This document shows, one piece after another, positions 33,335-41,032 of a stretch of 41,032 nucleotides of DNA. Source of the DNA: a bacterium (GTDB lineage Bacteria; CLD3; SB21). Location of the stretch: contig JABWCP010000029.1 in the NCBI GenBank assembly GCA_013360215.1, forward strand, positions 1 to 41,032, read 5' to 3'. The translations under genes and the position numbers were made by a program. Every line of letters starts with the position of its first letter. Positions within the stretch are counted from its first letter, which is position 1. Below the pieces are notes generated by a model. The model saw only the letters and a program-made list of their open reading frames with translations, did no database searches and was not told where the DNA came from.

Positions 33335-34454
33335 AAACCTGAGATACGGAGATATTTTGCATGCATGCGCATTGACGGTAGCAAACGATTTTTTTATCGT
33401 TATAAATCGAAATACACGGACTGCAATATTCGTTAGAGCTTAAAGCTGATTGATTTACTCCTACCGGTCCGTATAAAGCCGGGGTTTCCGGGCCAAAAAG
33501 ACCGACCGTCGGAGTGTTCGATAAAGTAGCTAAATGCATAGGCCCGGAGTCATTCGTAACCAGTGCAATGGCCTTGCTCAGCATATACGATGTACCGGCA
33601 ATAGTAAAGTGGCCGCACGCGCTAATCATTCGGGCCGAAGATACCATCGCACAAAGCGTTTCAACGCGTTGAATATCTTCTGTTCCGCCTATGACAATAA
33701 TGACACACTCTGGTTCGACAGCAAACCATCGTTTCGCTAATTCTGCAAAACGCTCCAGTGGCCATTGTCGTTCAGGTGCCATACTGCTGGTATTAGGGTT
33801 AAAAACGATAAACCGGTTAATACCTCGTGTTTTTAGGAAAGCATCCACTTTGGATTTCTCGCCATCCTCAGCAACACACGGAATAAGTTCGTCGGTATGT
33901 ATCGTAAATTTTACCGCTTTTAGCGAATCCATGAAAATTTTCGAAATATGGCGTGTTTCGGAATAAGGTATAGTTATATCAAAAATATTTTTGGCACTGC
34001 CGGACGGATTGAAACCTACGAGAAAACTACGGTATGACCAAAAACTTAGCATTGCGGTAAACCGCGATGCAAACTCGAAATCAAACACAATATCCGGCGG
34101 TTGTGCGCGCAAGAACGACATAATTTGGTACAAAGAACGGATCGCCTTGGGCAACGAATTTAAATCGAAATACATAAGTTGATTGATCCATGGACCGGGA
34201 GCGTACAAGCTTTGGTTTTGTTTAAGTGTGATTAACGTGATGTGTGCTTCGGGGCAATTCAGTCGCATATTACGGATAGCGCTACTACCAAGAATCACCG
34301 AACCCATACCCCACATTTTAATAATGACAATACGCCGTATCTCATTTGGCAATGGGCATGTTTTTTTTCGGAAGCGACTAATAACCGACAATATTCGACA
34401 CAACGGTTTCCCGAACTTACGATCAATCCATCGAGCGGTACGTATCGTGATCAT
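33270..34454 (-). CDS. GT9-family glycosyltransferase (heptosyltransferase-like)
   Basis: The 394-residue GT-B enzyme shows 'RRIVIIKMWGMGSVILGSSA' near the N-terminus, where GT9 enzymes bind the acceptor, and in the C-terminal half 'FNPNTSSMAPERQWPLERF', 'VIVIGGTEDIQR' and 'TNDSGPMHLATLSNTPTVGL' followed by 'GPETPALYGP'. These match the ADP-heptose-binding site of ADP-heptose:LPS heptosyltransferases. The C-terminus has a Cys-rich stretch ('YCSPCISIY', 'CYRQCACMQ'). It may add heptose or a related sugar to a lipid-linked glycan in the cytosol, then hand over to the GT87 enzyme and flippase. The gap to the upstream methyltransferase is 37 bases. Confidence 0.92.
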   Translation of the reverse strand: MITIRTARWIDRKFGKPLCRILSVISRFRKKTCPLPNEIRRIVIIKMWGMGSVILGSSAIRNMRLNCPEAHITLITLKQNQSLYAPGPWINQLMYFDLNSLPKAIRSLYQIMSFLRAQPPDIVFDFEFASRFTAMLSFWSYRSFLVGFNPSGSAKNIFDITIPYSETRHISKIFMDSLKAVKFTIHTDELIPCVAEDGEKSKVDAFLKTRGINRFIVFNPNTSSMAPERQWPLERFAELAKRWFAVEPECVIIVIGGTEDIQRVETLCAMVSSARMISACGHFTIAGTSYMLSKAIALVTNDSGPMHLATLSNTPTVGLFGPETPALYGPVGVNQSALSSNEYCSPCISIYNDKKIVCYRQCACMQNISVSQVYETLNSYFSKNPSLEIPRSES

Positions 34455-34491
34455 TCTTTTACAATACTTCGAATTAAGAAATCAGAGCCTG

Positions 34492-35313
34492 TCATGATAC
34501 GTTTCTCGTCTTTTTTTGAAATGTCCATATCACGTGATCGGCCCAATGATTAAGTGGCCACGATGTTGAATACCCTTCCTCAGCTCTTTTCAGATAAGCG
34601 TATATGTCCGGATGAGAAACTGCAAAATCCATACGATGGGGAGGCGGCACTAGGGCGCCTAAACCTTCGGACTGACAAAGTTGATATCCGTCACCCAAAG
34701 CTTTTTGCACGTCGGAAACATTGAAATAGTAACATTGGAAATAAATACCCTCGACATGTGCACGTGCGCCACCGCGATGCAGGCGTCGAAAGGCATACCT
34801 CAGATGGCCTTTGAGTGCAGCGGCTATTTCCCATGGTGAGATTTTGGGCATGATCACCCATGTCAGGCGGCCGCCGGGTTTGAGCAAATCGTCTATATGT
34901 TGAGTTACAAGTCTGAGATTGGGTGCGCAATTGAGTCCTCCGAAATTGGAAAAAATATAATCGAAGGGGCCGTTGGAGATACGGTTTAATTCCGTATAAG
35001 ATAATTGTTCTATCGTTATACTGTTTTCCAAATTTGCAGCGGTAATTTTTTTTCTCATCTGACGGATCATACCTTCGGAAAGATCCGTAGCATGCACGGT
35101 ACATCCGTATTGTGCAAAGCGCATCGCATCAATACCGGTTCCCGCGTTGATTTCCAGTACCCGTTCTCCCGGTTTTAAAAATTCAAAAACGTGATTGTAT
35201 ACACGTTGTCGCATCCACAATAATATCGGGTTCGATTGGTCATACGCGTCGTACCCCTCAGACTGCCGCGAGAACGCTGTGTTGATATCGTCTAATGAAT
35301 CGGTTGGTATCAT
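34492..35313 (-). CDS. Class I SAM-dependent methyltransferase
   Basis: The 273-residue protein begins with 'INTAFSRQSEGYDAYDQSNP' and has 'VLEINAGTGIDAMRFAQYGC' as the cofactor loop (the usual IG replaced by IN), 'VHATDLSEGMI', 'FDYIFSNFGGLNCAPN' and 'LLKPGGRLTWVIMPK'. An insertion of about 30 residues with 'RYAFRRLHRGGARAHVEG' is basic and may contact a charged acceptor. It starts four bases after the upstream B12-radical SAM gene, so the two are surely co-transcribed. The acceptor is unknown. Confidence 0.9.
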   Translation of the reverse strand: MIPTDSLDDINTAFSRQSEGYDAYDQSNPILLWMRQRVYNHVFEFLKPGERVLEINAGTGIDAMRFAQYGCTVHATDLSEGMIRQMRKKITAANLENSITIEQLSYTELNRISNGPFDYIFSNFGGLNCAPNLRLVTQHIDDLLKPGGRLTWVIMPKISPWEIAAALKGHLRYAFRRLHRGGARAHVEGIYFQCYYFNVSDVQKALGDGYQLCQSEGLGALVPPPHRMDFAVSHPDIYAYLKRAEEGYSTSWPLNHWADHVIWTFQKKTRNVS

Positions 35314-35317
35314 ATAA

Positions 35318-36757
35318 TCATTTCGGATCGGTCGGGTTCAATGGCCTCATTCTTGTCAGTTGAACGTACGGGCCGTATATCAAATACTTGATTAAATAAT
35401 ACACGGCATGGATACATCGGTGCCATGGACCACGTTTTAAAAAAAGTCTAAGCCGATATTCTGCATGCACAAAACGATGCAGTGCTTTGTAAAAAGATTT
35501 GGAATACGTTCCCTCAAACATCATATCCAAATCATCGGAATCAGACCAATTATGCTTTTCTTTCAATTCATTGCGTACGCGTTCATAAAAAGGAGTACCC
35601 GGCAGAGGATACGATACAGATATGCCGAGTTCATCGGGAAGATTTTGGCGTATCATCGCACGTGTCGCATTGATATCATTCCACGATTCACCGGAATAAC
35701 CGAACTGGATAAAGTATGCCGTTTCGATGCCCGAGCGACGAAGATTTTGTGTGGCCTCGTCAATCTGTGTACGTTGTACGCCCTTATCCATGGCGTTCAA
35801 TATTTTTTGCGAACCGGATTCGGCTCCCAACCAGACGGTACGACAACCCGATTCACGCAGTGCGCTGATCGTATTGCCGCGCAACAGTAAGTCAGCGCGA
35901 CTGAGGCATTTGTACGGCAGATGGAGGCGGCGTTGTTGTAAAGCGACAGCAAAGCTATCGAGCCATCCCGGCTTCAATCCGAAAATGTCATCCGTAATCC
36001 ATATATGATCGGCACCATACCGGTGATGCAGGCGATAAAATTCGTCGGCAGTTGACTCGGCTGATCGTGCGTGATACACTTGCCCATATATCGGTTTGGC
36101 GCACCAGTTGCAGTGATACGGACATCCGCGGGACGTCGTGACGTTCATGGAAAAATATCCGTGATGCCGCTTCCATTCGTTTTGATACGAAGCGATATCT
36201 ACTAAGGTAAAATCCGGTGCAGGCAATTGGTCAATATTCAAAGTTGCATTACGTCGGCCCGGATGATCGGATGGTGCTATATCGCGCCGGAGGAGACCGG
36301 ATACTCGGCGATCACCGCGCCGGACATCATCGTGATGTACGATATCGGATATCACGGATTCACCTTCACCGATGATGACCCCGTCGGATCCGTTATTCAA
36401 ATATAGCGGGGCATGGTCGGTCGCGTCCGAACTATACACGAATACGGGGATTTGGTGTTCGGTCGAACGGCGGATCATATAGAAAGCCGCTTGACGCATA
36501 TTGGTAAGGCACATCTTGGTGAGATAATTGAACTCATCATCATAGATAAAATGCAAATCAGGCCGCCATGATGCTATGGTTTGATCAAACGATTTCATGT
36601 CGCGTGAGAACATGCCGTCAATGATACGCACATCATGCCCTTCATTACGTAACATCGCAGCGGCTATGAGTGTTCCCAGCGGTGCATACGGCATGTGACG
36701 TTTCTCTTCTTTAGGGTCGAGATAACGTTGGTAGGATTGAGTAAAGAGTATTTTCAT
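35318..36757 (-). CDS. B12-binding-domain radical SAM protein
   Basis: The 479-residue protein carries an N-terminal cobalamin-binding-like domain (about 1-150, with 'MPYAPLGTLIAAAMLRNEGH' and 'GSDGVIIGEGES'). The radical SAM core has 'TTSRGCPYHCNWCAKPIYG' (CxxxCxxC), 'IWITDDIFGLKPGWLDSF' and 'TVWLGAESGSQKILNAMDKG'. The C-terminal extension is basic and partly hydrophobic, which may bind a membrane-linked substrate. It is distinct in sequence from the second B12-radical SAM protein in the cluster, so the two probably act at different steps. The start overlaps the upstream stop as ATGA. Confidence 0.92.
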   Translation of the reverse strand: MKILFTQSYQRYLDPKEEKRHMPYAPLGTLIAAAMLRNEGHDVRIIDGMFSRDMKSFDQTIASWRPDLHFIYDDEFNYLTKMCLTNMRQAAFYMIRRSTEHQIPVFVYSSDATDHAPLYLNNGSDGVIIGEGESVISDIVHHDDVRRGDRRVSGLLRRDIAPSDHPGRRNATLNIDQLPAPDFTLVDIASYQNEWKRHHGYFSMNVTTSRGCPYHCNWCAKPIYGQVYHARSAESTADEFYRLHHRYGADHIWITDDIFGLKPGWLDSFAVALQQRRLHLPYKCLSRADLLLRGNTISALRESGCRTVWLGAESGSQKILNAMDKGVQRTQIDEATQNLRRSGIETAYFIQFGYSGESWNDINATRAMIRQNLPDELGISVSYPLPGTPFYERVRNELKEKHNWSDSDDLDMMFEGTYSKSFYKALHRFVHAEYRLRLFLKRGPWHRCIHAVYYLIKYLIYGPYVQLTRMRPLNPTDPK

Positions 36758-37665
36758 CCGGCTAAATTTTGTTTACGCTGAAGGCGCTGCTCAATATGAG
36801 CCTCAATAAGTGCGCCGTAATCAATATTCCATCGGGACGATGCCTGATCGGTCGTTGAAAAAAGCTTGTCACGCTGGGATTGTTGAAGCTCGGGATGCCG
36901 CCATTTCCATATCTTATCCCAGATACGCCGTAGGAATGTATCCATACCGGGAATCACCAGAGGAAAACAAACCCACTCCAAAAAACGTTGTACGTAAGAA
37001 GGGTTGGCCTCCGATTTTGACGGATGCGAAGGAAATTTCCAATTGGGTAAAAAGTCATGTATCCATCGGTTGTTTTCCTGAAAGCGATCCAATGCTTTAG
37101 CATTCCATAGCATTTTGACGGTGGCGGTTTCGTATGCCGTATAATAGCTTTTAAATGGTATCTCCAAACCGTCTTCTGCCAGTATGTAATTCACGCAAAA
37201 GTTATCATTATCGTTAAGCAGGAAAATCTTTTTTATTACGGTAAATAGCGTGCGTACAAGCCATACACGTCCGTGAGGAACAATAATCAGATAATCGATA
37301 TCATCGCTGGCATCCGCTACGTTTTTTGATAAACTGCCGGTTAATAACACTCCGCGTACAAACGGAATGAATGCCATCCAACGTGCAATACGTTCTGCTT
37401 TAGCCTTGAGCGGCGCGGCGCGTTTCTCGTCTTCCAAACGTTTGTTGACGATATCTGTTGTGTGATCAGTAAAACAATAGTATCCGTCGCGGCAAATGAT
37501 TTCTCCCTCCGCACACCACTGATTAAGTGCTGCTTCCAGTTGTTTGGTGTCACGGCAGGGGACGGCAAGCATACAGCGAATTTCTTCGGAAGTCAGTGGA
37601 TACTTGAAATAGTCGCAGTAGGCGATAACGCGTACTATGGCGTCAGAAACAGATTGGCTCATCAT
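36754..37665 (-). CDS. Winged-helix plus nucleotidyltransferase-domain protein
   Basis: The 303-residue protein opens with a winged-helix-like segment (about 5-65: 'VIAYCDYFKYPLTSEEIRCM', then 'GEIICRDGYYCF') followed by a pol-beta-type nucleotidyltransferase core. 'RGVLLTGSLSKNVADASDDI' and the next residues D-Y-L-I-I give the GS...DxD pattern of a metal-binding active site. The C-terminal 120 residues are helical. Its substrate is unknown; nucleotide transfer to a sugar, an antibiotic-like molecule or a protein are all possible. It is the first gene of the cluster, and the downstream start overlaps its stop as ATGA. An adjacent ATG at 37662 is an alternative start. Confidence 0.85.
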   Translation of the reverse strand: MMSQSVSDAIVRVIAYCDYFKYPLTSEEIRCMLAVPCRDTKQLEAALNQWCAEGEIICRDGYYCFTDHTTDIVNKRLEDEKRAAPLKAKAERIARWMAFIPFVRGVLLTGSLSKNVADASDDIDYLIIVPHGRVWLVRTLFTVIKKIFLLNDNDNFCVNYILAEDGLEIPFKSYYTAYETATVKMLWNAKALDRFQENNRWIHDFLPNWKFPSHPSKSEANPSYVQRFLEWVCFPLVIPGMDTFLRRIWDKIWKWRHPELQQSQRDKLFSTTDQASSRWNIDYGALIEAHIEQRLQRKQNLAG

Positions 37666-37678
37666 GTACCTGTGTTGT

Positions 37679-37707
37679 ATAAAACAGAAAGAGGGCGATT
37701 AAGTCAA
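37679..37707 (-). promoter_or_regulatory. Candidate promoter of the ten-gene minus-strand cluster
   Basis: On the minus strand TTGACT (37707-37702) and TTTTAT (37684-37679) are separated by 17 bases. The implied start lies only about seven bases before the ATG, so the message would be nearly leaderless with a minimal AGG; the -10 is imperfect and this is tentative. Confidence 0.35.
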
Positions 37708-37806
37708 GAACGGTGTCGCAACAATATTTCTAATTTTGAATGGTAATGCAAATAAAATTTACACGTACACAAAACAGTGTATTTCGCGGTTTATTTTATT
37801 ATTCGA

Positions 37807-37835
37807 TTGAGTAATTGATTTTCGGTTTATATTAT
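37807..37835 (+). promoter_or_regulatory. leuS promoter
   Basis: TTGAGT (37807-37812) and TATTAT (37830-37835) are 17 bases apart, giving an inferred start near 37842 and a short leader with AGGAAAAG before the leuS ATG. The same TTGAGT-17-TATxxT pattern is seen in front of icd. Confidence 0.55.
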
Positions 37836-37864
37836 TACGCCATTCATTTATTGCAGGAAAAGAA

Positions 37865-40330
37865 ATGTCCACATCTTCTTCAAACGATCAGATCGCGGCG
37901 AAATACGACTTCACTAAAATCGAAGCCAAATGGCAAGCTTATTGGAATCAGCATAAAACTTTCCGTGTGACGGAAGACCCCAAGTTTCCCAAAGAAAAAC
38001 GATTCTACGTTTTAGATATGTTTCCTTATCCGTCAGGTGCGGGATTGCATGTAGGTCATCCGGAGGGTTATACAGCGACCGATATCCTTGCGCGATACAA
38101 ACGCATGAAAGGGTTCAATGTACTCCATCCGATGGGTTGGGATGCATTTGGATTGCCGGCCGAGCAGTATGCGGTAAAAACCGGTGTGCACCCGGCCATC
38201 ACAACCAAACAAAATATAGACACCTTTCGCCGTCAGCTCAAAATATTCGGTTTCTCATACGATTGGGATCGTGAAGTCAATACGACCGATCCGCATTATG
38301 TCAAGTGGACGCAGTGGATATTTCTTCAATTGTTTAAGAAGAACCTCGCTTATATCGCTGAAGTACCGGTCAACTGGTGTCCGGAACTCGGTACCGTACT
38401 GGCCAATGAAGAAGTACCGGAACAAATCGAAAAAGGTTTTACTGTCGTACGAAAACCCATGCGCCAATGGATGCTCCGAATTACGGCGTATGCGGATCGT
38501 TTGCTGGAGGATCTCAATTTAGTGGATTGGCCTGAAAGCATCAAAGAAATGCAACGCAATTGGATCGGTCGCAGCGAAGGTGCCGAGATTCATTTCCGCA
38601 TCAAAGATCACGACGGGGATATCAAAGTGTTTACGACACGACCGGATACGATTTTTGGTGCGACCTATATGGTGCTCGCACCGGAACATCCGCTGGTTGA
38701 AAAAATAACAAGTGCAGAACAGCGTAATGCGGTGGAAGCTTATCGCAAACAAGCCGCTTTGAAAAGCGATATGGAGCGTACGGAGTTAGCCAAAGATAAA
38801 ACCGGGGTGTGGACCGGTGCGTATGCGATCAATCCTGCCAACGGTAATCCGATACCGGTATGGATTGCAGACTACGTCCTGATCAACTATGGTACCGGTG
38901 CGATTATGGCTGTACCGGCGCATGACACACGCGACTGGGAATTTGCAAAAAAATTTGATCTTCCCATCGTCGAAGTCGTTAAAGCGGCGAAAAACGTACA
39001 AGAAGAAGTGTACGATAATAATACGGATAGCGTCTGTGTGAATTCTTCCAATGCGGAAGTATCGATCAACGGAATGAATTATAAAACCGCATTTGATACG
39101 ATCGTAGCTTGGATCGAAAATAAAGGTATCGGTAAGCGCACCATTAACTATAAGCTCCGCGACTGGCTTTTCTCGCGTCAGAGATATTGGGGTGAACCTT
39201 TTCCCATAGTTCACCTTGAGGATGGCCGTATCATGCCGTTGGATGAATCCGTTTTACCGTTGAATCTTCCGGAAGTACAGTCATATAAGCCGGCCGGTAC
39301 CGGCGAGTCACCGCTTGCGACGATGACCGATTGGGTGAACATAACCATGGATGGAAAATCCGCGCGTCGCGAAACGAACACCATGCCGCAGTGGGCCGGT
39401 TCTTGCTGGTATTATCTTCGTTATTGTGATCCCCATAACGATCAAGCATTTGTGGATGCGGAAAAAGAAAAATATTGGTTGCCTGTTGATTTGTATGTTG
39501 GTGGCGGTGAACACGCCGTGCTGCATCTTTTATATGCGCGCTTTTGGCATAAAGTGCTTTTCGATTTGAAATTGGTTTCTACGCCGGAACCTTTTATGAA
39601 ACTTGTCAATCAAGGTATCATTTTAGGTGAAGATTCACAAAAAATGTCCAAATCCCGAGGCAATGTCGTCAATCCCGATGATGTTATCGCGCAATACGGC
39701 GCCGACGCCATGCGGCTTTACGAAATGTTTATGGGGCCGTTGACACAGACCAAACCCTGGAGTACACGCGGTGTCGAGGGTGTGTACCGTTTTCTTCAGC
39801 GTACATGGCGTCTTTTTGTGGATGAGCGCGACCAACTGTCGTCTAAAGTGCAGGATGTCGAACCGACGCCGGATCAGTTACGCGTTTTGCATAAAACGAT
39901 CAAAAAAGTACAAGATGATATCGAGGCGCTTAGTTTTAATACGGCAATTGCTCAAATGATGATATTTGTAAATGAACTTACGCCGTCGGACGTGCGGCCG
40001 CGAAAAGTTATAGAACCGTTTTTGCTTTTGTTGGCGCCTTTTGCTCCGCATATTGCGGAGGAATTATGGTCGCGTCTTGGGCATACAATGTCACTCACCT
40101 ACGAGCCATTTCCCGTTTTTGATCCCGCATGGACGGTGGAAGATACGGCTACGGTTGTTCTTCAGGTCAATGGAAAATTAAGGGATAAACTTGAAGTGAA
40201 AAAAGGTTTGGATAAACAAACCTTAGAGACCATGGCTAAAGAAAAACTTGGACATTGGGTTGCCGGAAAAGAAATTGTTAAAATAGTTGTGGTACCGGAT
40301 AAATTAGTCAATGTGGTGGTGAAGGGATGA
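37865..40330 (+). CDS. leuS: Leucyl-tRNA synthetase
   Basis: The 821-residue class I synthetase charges tRNA-Leu. The HIGH-equivalent HVGH lies at residues 62-65 after '[10 protein letters not shown]', the editing (CP1) domain occupies roughly 220-410 with '[20 protein letters not shown]' in it, and KMSKS is at 593-597 ('[10 protein letters not shown]'). The anticodon-binding and C-terminal domains complete the protein; the length is within the bacterial range. AGGAAAAG precedes the ATG by a few bases. The stop overlaps the start of a lipoprotein gene by four bases. It is divergent from the ten-gene cluster, with both promoters in a 199-base gap. Confidence 0.98.
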   Translation: MSTSSSNDQIAAKYDFTKIEAKWQAYWNQHKTFRVTEDPKFPKEKRFYVLDMFPYPSGAGLHVGHPEGYTATDILARYKRMKGFNVLHPMGWDAFGLPAEQYAVKTGVHPAITTKQNIDTFRRQLKIFGFSYDWDREVNTTDPHYVKWTQWIFLQLFKKNLAYIAEVPVNWCPELGTVLANEEVPEQIEKGFTVVRKPMRQWMLRITAYADRLLEDLNLVDWPESIKEMQRNWIGRSEGAEIHFRIKDHDGDIKVFTTRPDTIFGATYMVLAPEHPLVEKITSAEQRNAVEAYRKQAALKSDMERTELAKDKTGVWTGAYAINPANGNPIPVWIADYVLINYGTGAIMAVPAHDTRDWEFAKKFDLPIVEVVKAAKNVQEEVYDNNTDSVCVNSSNAEVSINGMNYKTAFDTIVAWIENKGIGKRTINYKLRDWLFSRQRYWGEPFPIVHLEDGRIMPLDESVLPLNLPEVQSYKPAGTGESPLATMTDWVNITMDGKSARRETNTMPQWAGSCWYYLRYCDPHNDQAFVDAEKEKYWLPVDLYVGGGEHAVLHLLYARFWHKVLFDLKLVSTPEPFMKLVNQGIILGEDSQKMSKSRGNVVNPDDVIAQYGADAMRLYEMFMGPLTQTKPWSTRGVEGVYRFLQRTWRLFVDERDQLSSKVQDVEPTPDQLRVLHKTIKKVQDDIEALSFNTAIAQMMIFVNELTPSDVRPRKVIEPFLLLLAPFAPHIAEELWSRLGHTMSLTYEPFPVFDPAWTVEDTATVVLQVNGKLRDKLEVKKGLDKQTLETMAKEKLGHWVAGKEIVKIVVVPDKLVNVVVKG

Positions 40331-40905
40331 GTTTGAGATTTCCACTATTTGTTTTTTTAGTTCTTCTGATCGCGAGCTGCGGGAAGAAAAAAACGGATGA
40401 ATCACAGCTTGGTCAAGATAGTGCATCCACAGCGGTACAACCGATCAACTACGATATTCCTATTGAAGCCGGTCGTCCTGTTACTTCGGTAAAAGAGTTA
40501 CCTTTTAGAGATCAACTCCTCGCTTTCAGTATTGAATTAGGCAATCGGAGTAAAGATTTCAATCAACGGCTTGGGCTCATACTTTTTGCCAAACGTTCCG
40601 GCGAGCCGTGGCGCGAGGCGGTGCGAAACAATATTGCACGGGAAAATTATAGAAATGCCGAAATGTACCATACAGCTTATCTGGATAGTCTTCGCGGGGT
40701 TATTCGCCCGACCGATGCCGCATTAAAATCGTCATACAACGAATTGCTCATCGCTCATAAACGCTGGCTCAACAATTACCAGATACTTCGCGACCATGAG
40801 AAATTTGAATCCATGATCGCTGTGCTGGACACGGTCTTATCCAATGAAATGGCAATCAACAAAGCGCTAAAGGATTTCAAAAATACGATTGATACAAAGC
40901 CGTGA
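40327..40905 (+). CDS. Predicted lipoprotein of unknown function
   Basis: The 192-residue protein begins with a lipoprotein signal: hydrophobic core followed by the lipobox 'LIASC', Cys at residue 19. The mature protein is mostly helical ('[18 protein letters not shown]', later '[20 protein letters not shown]'), suggesting a helical bundle. No domain is recognised. Its ATG overlaps the leuS stop as ATGA, so it is translated from the leuS message, and the pair shares the terminator downstream. A cell-envelope role is inferred from the lipobox only. Confidence 0.85.
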   Translation: MSLRFPLFVFLVLLIASCGKKKTDESQLGQDSASTAVQPINYDIPIEAGRPVTSVKELPFRDQLLAFSIELGNRSKDFNQRLGLILFAKRSGEPWREAVRNNIARENYRNAEMYHTAYLDSLRGVIRPTDAALKSSYNELLIAHKRWLNNYQILRDHEKFESMIAVLDTVLSNEMAINKALKDFKNTIDTKP

Positions 40906-40985
40906 TGGATGCGTGAAATAGAGATATTGATAGTGTGTCGTCCTAGAAAAAGTACACAGTTTTTTAGTTAGTGATTTATTCCGTT

Positions 40986-41018
40986 AAATCGGTGTAGGCA
41001 TGCCTACACCGATTTTTT
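40986..41018 (+). terminator. Perfectly palindromic terminator after leuS operon
   Basis: Bases 40986-41015 are a 30-base perfect palindrome with central GCATGC and arms AAATCGGTGTAGGCA/TGCCTACACCGATTT, followed by T residues to 41018. It should act as an intrinsic terminator in the rightward direction, and its symmetry with A/T flanks would allow leftward activity as well. Confidence 0.85.
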
Positions 41019-41032
41019 GTCCATAAAATTCT

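Overview
The window looks like chromosome from a Gram-negative bacterium of the FCB group (Bacteroidota, Ignavibacteriota, Calditrichota, KSB1 and relatives). The main evidence is a 1485-residue secreted protein ending in a type IX secretion C-terminal sorting domain with the 'NYPNPFNPST' signature. Supporting evidence is a small regulator joining an HMA-like 'CxxC' segment to an AraC helix-turn-helix, an Omp85-type outer-membrane barrel and a lipoprotein. I cannot place it to genus. No tRNA, rRNA, CRISPR array, transposase, phage gene or attachment site was seen. No gene-free stretch exceeds 300 bases; the largest gaps (about 130-205 bases) hold terminators, promoters and, in one case, a 34-residue membrane protein gene.

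Layout. 1-2120: translation and nucleotide core, tsf (cut by the window edge), pyrH and frr. 2264-4866: an ABC-2 permease without an ATPase, the HMA/AraC regulator and a short-chain dehydrogenase. 4925-6786: a biotin carrier protein, a Crp/Fnr-type regulator and a convergent membrane methyltransferase. 6817-6832: a perfect CRP-type palindrome in the divergent gap. 6917-14109: a secreted-protein locus with an Ig-like exported protein, a FecR-domain protein, a huge Asp-box (BNR) T9SS substrate and a CsgG-like protein with a C-terminal anchor, punctuated by strong terminators. 14185-16286: a membrane-bound AraC regulator and a zinc-ribbon methyltransferase. 16361-19305: two subunits of a molybdenum hydroxylase. 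19484-24647: a half-size EamA transporter, a DPP4-like peptidase, an alpha/beta hydrolase and an outer-membrane barrel. 24731-26307: NADP isocitrate dehydrogenase and the CRP-promoter-driven 34-residue membrane protein.

26355-37665 is the most striking region: ten minus-strand genes in a row, several joined by 1-4 base stop/start overlaps. They encode a winged-helix nucleotidyltransferase, two B12-binding radical SAM enzymes, two methyltransferases, GT9 and GT87 glycosyltransferases, a flippase-like membrane protein, a metal amidohydrolase and a radical SAM protein with a C-terminal cysteine cluster. Together they look like a pathway that builds, modifies and exports an unusual glycan or glycolipid; I do not recognise the product. 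37865-40905: leuS and an overlapping lipoprotein gene, closed by a perfectly palindromic terminator.

Regulation: two exact TGTGA-N6-TCACA sites occur in the window, both intergenic. One lies at about -42 from an inferred start site in front of the 34-residue membrane protein (a class II activator geometry), the other between the divergent membrane methyltransferase and secreted-protein genes. A Crp/Fnr-family regulator is encoded nearby, but its recognition helix looks more FNR-like than CRP-like, so the link is a hypothesis.
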